This document shows positions 6,164 to 9,822 of a stretch of DNA of 9,822 nucleotides, one piece after another. Source of the stretch: GCA-2687515 sp046582475. GTDB lineage: Bacteria > Pseudomonadota > Alphaproteobacteria > Rhodospirillales > UBA2165. The first letter of the stretch is position 1. Every line of letters begins with the position of its first letter. The stretch is from assembly GCA_046582475.1 (NCBI GenBank), contig JAYGEH010000478.1, positions 1 through 9,822 of the forward strand, given 5' to 3'. The notes under the pieces were generated by a model. The model was not told the origin of the DNA. It saw only the letters and a program-made list of their open reading frames with translations, and did not search any database. Position numbers and translations under genes: made by a program.

Positions 6164-6179
6164 GGGAGGCAGTGCATTG
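6164..6179 (+). promoter_or_regulatory. Ribosome binding site deciding a TTG start for the UbiD gene
   Basis: GGGAGG at 6164-6169 is followed after seven bases by TTG 6177-6179 in the UbiD frame. No ATG or GTG lies at suitable spacing in frame. Confidence -1.
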
Positions 6180-7703
6180 CCCAAATCACCAGGTTCCGAG
6201 AACCAGCGCCGCGATAATCAGCCGGCGCCCGCCGATCTCCGCGAATGGCTGGAGCGGATCGAGGCCGATGGCGGCCTGCACCGGATCGAAAAACCGGTCA
6301 GCGCCGCCGAAGAGCTGTCGGGCATCACCTATATGGCGGCGCGGGATGAAAACTCACCGGCCATATTGTTCGAAAATATCGAGGGCGATGAAACCGGCAC
6401 CCGCATCCTCGCCAACATGCTGGGAGCGTCGAAGCGCCGCTTCGCCCATGCCTTAGGCGTCGATCCCGATCTCACCACCACCGAACTGATCCAGGCCATG
6501 CGCGCCATTTCGGCCGAGCGGATTGCGCCGGTTATGGTCGCCGCCGATTCGGCGCCGGTCAACGAGATCGTGCTGACCGGCGACGATATCGATCTGACCC
6601 GATTACCGGTGCCGCGCTTCTGGCCCGGCGATGGCGGCGACTATATTGGCACCGGCGACATCACCTTTACCCGCGATCCCGATAGCGGGCGCCTCAATGT
6701 AGGCTGCTACCGGCAAATGCTGCAAGGGCCGCGCCGCATCGGCATGTATTGCTCGCCGGGCAAGCATGGCGGGCTTGACCGGGAAGCCTGGTGGGCCCGG
6801 GGCGAGGATTGCGAAGTGGTCGCCGCCTACGGCATCGATCCGGTTTCCTTCATGGTCGCCGCCCAATCCTATGGCCCCGATGTGTCGGAGCTGGACGTTA
6901 TCGGCGGTCTTATGGGATCGCCGGTGGAATTGACCGAGGGCGTGGCCACCTCGCTGCCGATCCCGGCGCGCGCCGAAATCGTGATCGAGGGCACGGTGGC
7001 CGAGGGCGATACCGCCATGGAAGGCCCGCTCGGCGAATTTACCGGCTATTACGGCCGGCCCGAGGGGTTGCAGCCGGTGATCGAGGTGAAGGCCCTGCAT
7101 ATGCGTAAACGTCCGATCCTGACGGCGGCGCTGATGGCCGACTATCCGGCCTGCGAGATCGGCGCCTATTACGCGGTCATGCGCTCGGCCGCCATCTGGG
7201 ACGATCTGGAGCGTTTCGGGCTGACGGGCATCGAAGGCGTCTATTGCCATCCGGCGGCGGCGTCCGGATGGGGCCAGACCGTCATCGCCATCAAGCAGCG
7301 CTACGCCGGCCACGTGGCGCAAATTCTGGCCGCCGCCGCGCAATGCCCGGCGGGCGCCTATTTCACCAAATGGATTATCGCCGTCGATGCCGATGTGGAT
7401 CCCGCCGACATGAACCAGGTGATGTGGGCCATGAGCACCCGCTGCAACCCGGTGGACGATATCGATTTTCAGAGGAAAACCTGGTCCACCGGCCTCGATC
7501 CCAGCCAGTTCCCGCCCGAGTTGCGCCCCTATGGCTCGAAAGCATTGATCGATGCCTGCATGCCGCACCGCCATCTGGCCGAATTTCCGAAGCGCACAAC
7601 ATTGCGGAAATCGGTCCATGACCGGATTGCCGGGCGCTGGGGCGAGCTTGGCCTGCCCGGCAATCCGCCGGACTTGAGGGCGTATCACGAGGAGGACGAG
7701 TAG
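6177..7703 (+). CDS. UbiD-family (de)carboxylase, prFMN-dependent
   Basis: This encodes 508 residues, the usual UbiD length. UbiD enzymes use prenylated FMN, made by UbiX, with Mn2+ and K+ to remove or add CO2 on aromatic or unsaturated acids in the cytoplasm. Visible are the N-terminal DLREWLERIEADGGLHRI, the cofactor/metal segment NVGCYRQ (N174, R179), and DTAMEGPLGEFTGYYGR, whose E282 and E287, with R179, match the conserved Arg-Glu-Glu catalytic set. The C-terminal region carries KWIIAVDADVDPADM and STRCNPVDD, family hallmarks. I chose TTG 6177: GGGAGG (6164-6169) lies seven bases upstream, and family homology begins about 20 codons later. The next in-frame ATG upstream (6117) gives 528 residues, and the one at 6045 gives 552, but both add residues unlike the family. 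The product is a UbiD-superfamily enzyme, not necessarily the ubiquinone one. It starts a unit with the MBL gene. Confidence -1.
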   Translation: MPKSPGSENQRRDNQPAPADLREWLERIEADGGLHRIEKPVSAAEELSGITYMAARDENSPAILFENIEGDETGTRILANMLGASKRRFAHALGVDPDLTTTELIQAMRAISAERIAPVMVAADSAPVNEIVLTGDDIDLTRLPVPRFWPGDGGDYIGTGDITFTRDPDSGRLNVGCYRQMLQGPRRIGMYCSPGKHGGLDREAWWARGEDCEVVAAYGIDPVSFMVAAQSYGPDVSELDVIGGLMGSPVELTEGVATSLPIPARAEIVIEGTVAEGDTAMEGPLGEFTGYYGRPEGLQPVIEVKALHMRKRPILTAALMADYPACEIGAYYAVMRSAAIWDDLERFGLTGIEGVYCHPAAASGWGQTVIAIKQRYAGHVAQILAAAAQCPAGAYFTKWIIAVDADVDPADMNQVMWAMSTRCNPVDDIDFQRKTWSTGLDPSQFPPELRPYGSKALIDACMPHRHLAEFPKRTTLRKSVHDRIAGRWGELGLPGNPPDLRAYHEEDE

Positions 7704-7738
7704 GGCGCCGGCGTGATCACGGCGAGGAGGAGGCGGAC

Positions 7739-8611
7739 ATGAAACCCAAGACAATCGGCGAAGGCACCATCGAATCGATCTTCGAGATGCGCGTGCCGGC
7801 GCGGACGGCGCCGGAAATGTTTCCGGACGCGACGCCGGAGCATGTGGCCAAGCACCGGCACTGGCTGGAACCGGCCTGCATGCAGCCCGAAACCGGACTT
7901 CTTATTATCACCCACCAATCTTATCTTATCCGCTTTGCCGGGCTGACCATCCTGGTCGATACCTGCATCGGGTCCGACAAGACCAACCACGGACGGCCCG
8001 ATTTTCACCGGAAGAAAATGCCCATGCTGGATAATCTGAAAGCCGCCGGCGTCGCCCCGGAGGAGATCGATCTGGTCCTGTGCACGCACCTGCACATGGA
8101 TCACGTGGGCTGGAACACGCGCCTCGAAAACGGCCAATGGGTGCCCACATTTGCCAATGCCCGCTACCTCTTCAACAAGACCGATTTCGAATATTGGGAA
8201 AAGGAATATACCCGCCTCGACTGGATGGGCGCCTCGTTTGCGGAAAGCGTGCTGCCGGTGATGGAGGCGGGCAAGGCCGATCTGGTGGCCGGCGATCATC
8301 AGATTCGGGACGGCCTCCGCCTCGAGCCCATGCCCGGCCATTCCCCGGGCCTGGTCTGCCTTTATCTGGAATCGGGCGGCGCTACGGCGGCCTTTTGCGG
8401 CGATGCCATGCATCATCCGATTCAGGTGGCGGAGCCGCAGTTAAGCTCCATCTTCTGCGAAGACCCGGAGCAGTCGGCGGCGACGCGCACCGCCTTTGTC
8501 GAGCGCCACGCCGACACCGATACGCTGATCCTGCCGGCCCATTTTGCCGACGATTCCGCCGGCCACATCGTCTCCGGCCCGGACGGCTGCCTTTTCAAGT
8601 TCGGCGAATAG
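7739..8611 (+). CDS. MBL-fold metallo-hydrolase, lactonase-like
   Basis: This encodes 290 residues with the complete di-zinc signature of the metallo-beta-lactamase superfamily: THLHMDHVGW (H117, H119, D121, H122), PGHSPG (H201), CGDAMHHP (D222) and LPAHFADD (H268). An N-terminal beta strand and LTILVDTCIG come before, as in N-acyl-homoserine-lactone lactonases and related ester hydrolases. No signal peptide is visible, so it should be cytoplasmic. Candidate substrates are lactones or esters; quorum quenching cannot be claimed from sequence. A strong ribosome binding site, GAGGAGGAGG (7724-7733), precedes ATG 7739 by five bases, and the gene begins 35 bases after the UbiD stop, so the two are probably one transcript. 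Its position between a UbiD enzyme and a Baeyer-Villiger monooxygenase would suit hydrolysis of the ester or lactone produced by the latter. The fold is certain, the substrate inferred. Confidence -1.
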   Translation: MKPKTIGEGTIESIFEMRVPARTAPEMFPDATPEHVAKHRHWLEPACMQPETGLLIITHQSYLIRFAGLTILVDTCIGSDKTNHGRPDFHRKKMPMLDNLKAAGVAPEEIDLVLCTHLHMDHVGWNTRLENGQWVPTFANARYLFNKTDFEYWEKEYTRLDWMGASFAESVLPVMEAGKADLVAGDHQIRDGLRLEPMPGHSPGLVCLYLESGGATAAFCGDAMHHPIQVAEPQLSSIFCEDPEQSAATRTAFVERHADTDTLILPAHFADDSAGHIVSGPDGCLFKFGE

Positions 8612-8697
8612 AGTCGAACTTCGGTGGCCAGACTTGCCATAATGTGGGTAAATTTACGGGGACCGATTGGTGAGTTGCGGATTTGGGGGCAAAAATC
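8612..8697. promoter_or_regulatory. Short gap before the monooxygenase gene, with AT-rich palindrome
   Basis: These 86 bases are AT-richer than their surroundings. GTAAATTTAC (8648-8657) is a perfect 10-base palindrome, and CATAAT (8638-8643) resembles a -10 box without a good -35. A GGGGG run ends about eight bases before ATG 8698 and is a weak ribosome binding site. The gap may hold a separate promoter, or the monooxygenase may be cotranscribed with the two preceding genes. Confidence -1.
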
Positions 8698-9822
8698 ATG
8701 ACCGATCGAGCCTTTCGCGTTGTCGTCGCCGGTGCCGGAATTGCCGGGCTATTCATGGCGGAAGAATTGAAGCGGGCCGGAATCGAATTCACGGTTTATG
8801 AAAAAGCCGGTGAGGTGGGCGGCACCTGGCGGGACAACACCTATCCCGGTCTTTATGTGGACGTTATGTCGCGCCAGTATGAGTTTCCGTTCCAGCCCAA
8901 CTACGACTGGTCCCGCACCTATGCGCCGGCGACCGAAATCCAAGCCTATATTGAAAAGGTTGCGGACGACAGAAAGCTGCGCAAATATATCCGCTTCGAC
9001 ACCGAAATTATCGAGGCGCGGTTTACCGATAACGTCTGGCATATCAAGACCGCCGACGGCGCGACCGATATCGCCGATGTGTTCATTTGCGCGACCGGAT
9101 TTCTGCATGCGCCGATCTTCCCCGATATCGAGGGACGGGACAGTTTCCAAGGGCCGTCTTTCCATTCCGGCGCCTGGGACCATAGCGTGTCCATGGCGGG
9201 CAAGCGCTGGGGTGTTATCGGCGGCGGCGCCAGCGGCATCCAGATTACCGAGGCCCTGGCCTACCGGGAATGCGAGGTCACCCAGTTCATCCGGCGCGCT
9301 CATTGGATTCACATCCGCGAAAACCCGTATACGGCCTGGTGGGAACGGATTTTGTTGCGCTTGCCATTCGCCTACCGGCTGCGGCAGAATTTTTTGTGGA
9401 AATTCATCAATAAGGCGGACCGGTGGCGGATCGAGCCGGGAGCGATGCGCGAAGCCATGGAAGAGGAGTTTAAAAAACCCCTGGCCACCATCAAAGATCC
9501 CGAATTGCGGGCCAAGCTGACGCCCACCTATAAATTGGGCGGCACGCGCATCGCAAAGTCGGACCAGAACTACTACCAAGCGGTGCAACAGGACAATGTG
9601 CACATCGAAACCCGCGGTATCGCCCGTATCCGCCCCGAAGGAATTGAGCTCGCCGACGGATCCGTGGTCAAGCTGGATGTGCTGGTCTATGCCACCGGGT
9701 TCGATGCCCACGCCTATATGCGCCCGATCAACACTTATGGTCTGAACGGTATCACCATCGATGAGCTTTGGAAGGACAGCATTTTTTCCTATCGCGGCGT
9801 TGCCCTGCCCGGATTTCCCAAC
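8698..9822 (+). CDS. Baeyer-Villiger-type flavin monooxygenase (class B; 3' end beyond window)
   Basis: The visible 375 codons are open to the window edge; the family usually has about 490-550 residues, so roughly a quarter is missing. The order is: FAD Rossmann motif GAGIAG (12-17), GGTWRDNTYPGLYVD (41-55), which fits the conserved [A/G]GxWxxxx[F/Y]P[G/M]xxxD pattern, the Baeyer-Villiger fingerprint FxGxxxHxxxW as FQGPSFHSGAW (150-160) followed by D161, the NADPH Rossmann motif GVIGGGASG (172-180) and YATGFDAH (331-338). These enzymes use NADPH, FAD and O2 to insert an oxygen next to a ketone, giving an ester or lactone, in the cytoplasm. Class B N- or S-oxygenation is an alternative, though the fingerprint favours Baeyer-Villiger chemistry. 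ATG 8698 agrees with the family N-terminus. It follows the MBL hydrolase by 86 bases on the same strand. Confidence -1.
   Translation, partial: MTDRAFRVVVAGAGIAGLFMAEELKRAGIEFTVYEKAGEVGGTWRDNTYPGLYVDVMSRQYEFPFQPNYDWSRTYAPATEIQAYIEKVADDRKLRKYIRFDTEIIEARFTDNVWHIKTADGATDIADVFICATGFLHAPIFPDIEGRDSFQGPSFHSGAWDHSVSMAGKRWGVIGGGASGIQITEALAYRECEVTQFIRRAHWIHIRENPYTAWWERILLRLPFAYRLRQNFLWKFINKADRWRIEPGAMREAMEEEFKKPLATIKDPELRAKLTPTYKLGGTRIAKSDQNYYQAVQQDNVHIETRGIARIRPEGIELADGSVVKLDVLVYATGFDAHAYMRPINTYGLNGITIDELWKDSIFSYRGVALPGFPN

Larger units (their letters stand above)
5793..6176. other. Gap of 384 bases without an intact gene
   Basis: The gap holds the upstream region of the HD gene (5787-5871) with three phased GTTTC boxes, a histidine kinase remnant (5872-6033, minus), an unexplained AT-richer patch (6034-6116, including ATTATTTTTTAAA) and the ribosome binding site of the UbiD gene. 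On the minus strand 6038-6118 is open for 26 codons (MYAGSASPLKNN start), but I do not recognise it. On the plus strand the UbiD frame is open back to 6045 without looking like UbiD. Confidence -1.

Noticed and set aside
6603..7754. Minus-strand open frame of 383 codons
   Set aside because: It is antisense to the UbiD gene, composed of His/Gly/Arg/Ala-rich sequence typical of shadow frames in GC-rich DNA.
8648..8657. GTAAATTTAC palindrome as a specific operator
   Set aside because: Ten-base palindromes occur by chance about ten times per 10 kb. It is kept only as part of the gap description.
8749..9711. Minus-strand open frame of 320 codons
   Set aside because: It is antisense to the flavin monooxygenase, whose motifs are unmistakable; the minus frame shows no recognisable domain.

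Overview
The window (GC-rich, most genes preceded by purine-rich Shine-Dalgarno sequences) looks like chromosomal DNA of an alphaproteobacterium. A Rhodospirillales-like lineage is my best guess from the general L-amino-acid ABC transporter start, the YheS-type ABC-F protein, the COG5553-type cupin and the many catabolic enzymes. I cannot name a species. TAG is used as an ordinary stop codon by at least two genes, so the genetic code looks standard.

Layout. At 1-135 (minus) lies the 5' end of an AapJ/BztA-type amino-acid-binding protein. It diverges across a 232-base gap from a metal-dependent amidohydrolase (368-1240, plus), whose frame is cut by one in-frame TAG at codon 226. A small antibiotic-biosynthesis-monooxygenase-fold protein follows (1296-1577). 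Converging on it is a cysteine-dioxygenase-like cupin (1590-2156, minus), which diverges from a two-gene unit of a YheS-type ABC-F ATPase (2307-4163) and a LigF-reminiscent glutathione S-transferase (4188-5009). A minus-strand HD-domain protein (5028-5786) converges on that unit; its metal-ligand pattern resembles HD-type diiron oxygenases. The 384 bases between its upstream end and the next gene hold the stump of a sensor histidine kinase (5872-6033, minus) and a short stretch I cannot explain. The last unit is a UbiD-family decarboxylase with a likely TTG start (6177-7703), a metallo-beta-lactamase-fold hydrolase (7739-8611) and a Baeyer-Villiger-type flavin monooxygenase (8698 to the window edge).

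How they may work together. Amidohydrolase, ABM-fold protein, cupin dioxygenase, GST, UbiD enzyme, MBL hydrolase and BVMO are all families common in breakdown of aromatic, lactone or thiol compounds. The 3' trio suggests a route of ketone to ester or lactone (BVMO), ring or ester opening (MBL hydrolase) and prFMN-dependent decarboxylation (UbiD). The substrate is unknown, and I see no regulator, transporter or UbiX in the visible part of the cluster. No mobile element, CRISPR array, tRNA or rRNA was seen. I found no convincing new defence or signalling system. The items most worth a second look are the interrupted amidohydrolase, the HD protein's ligand set, the kinase remnant and the BVMO-MBL-UbiD cluster.
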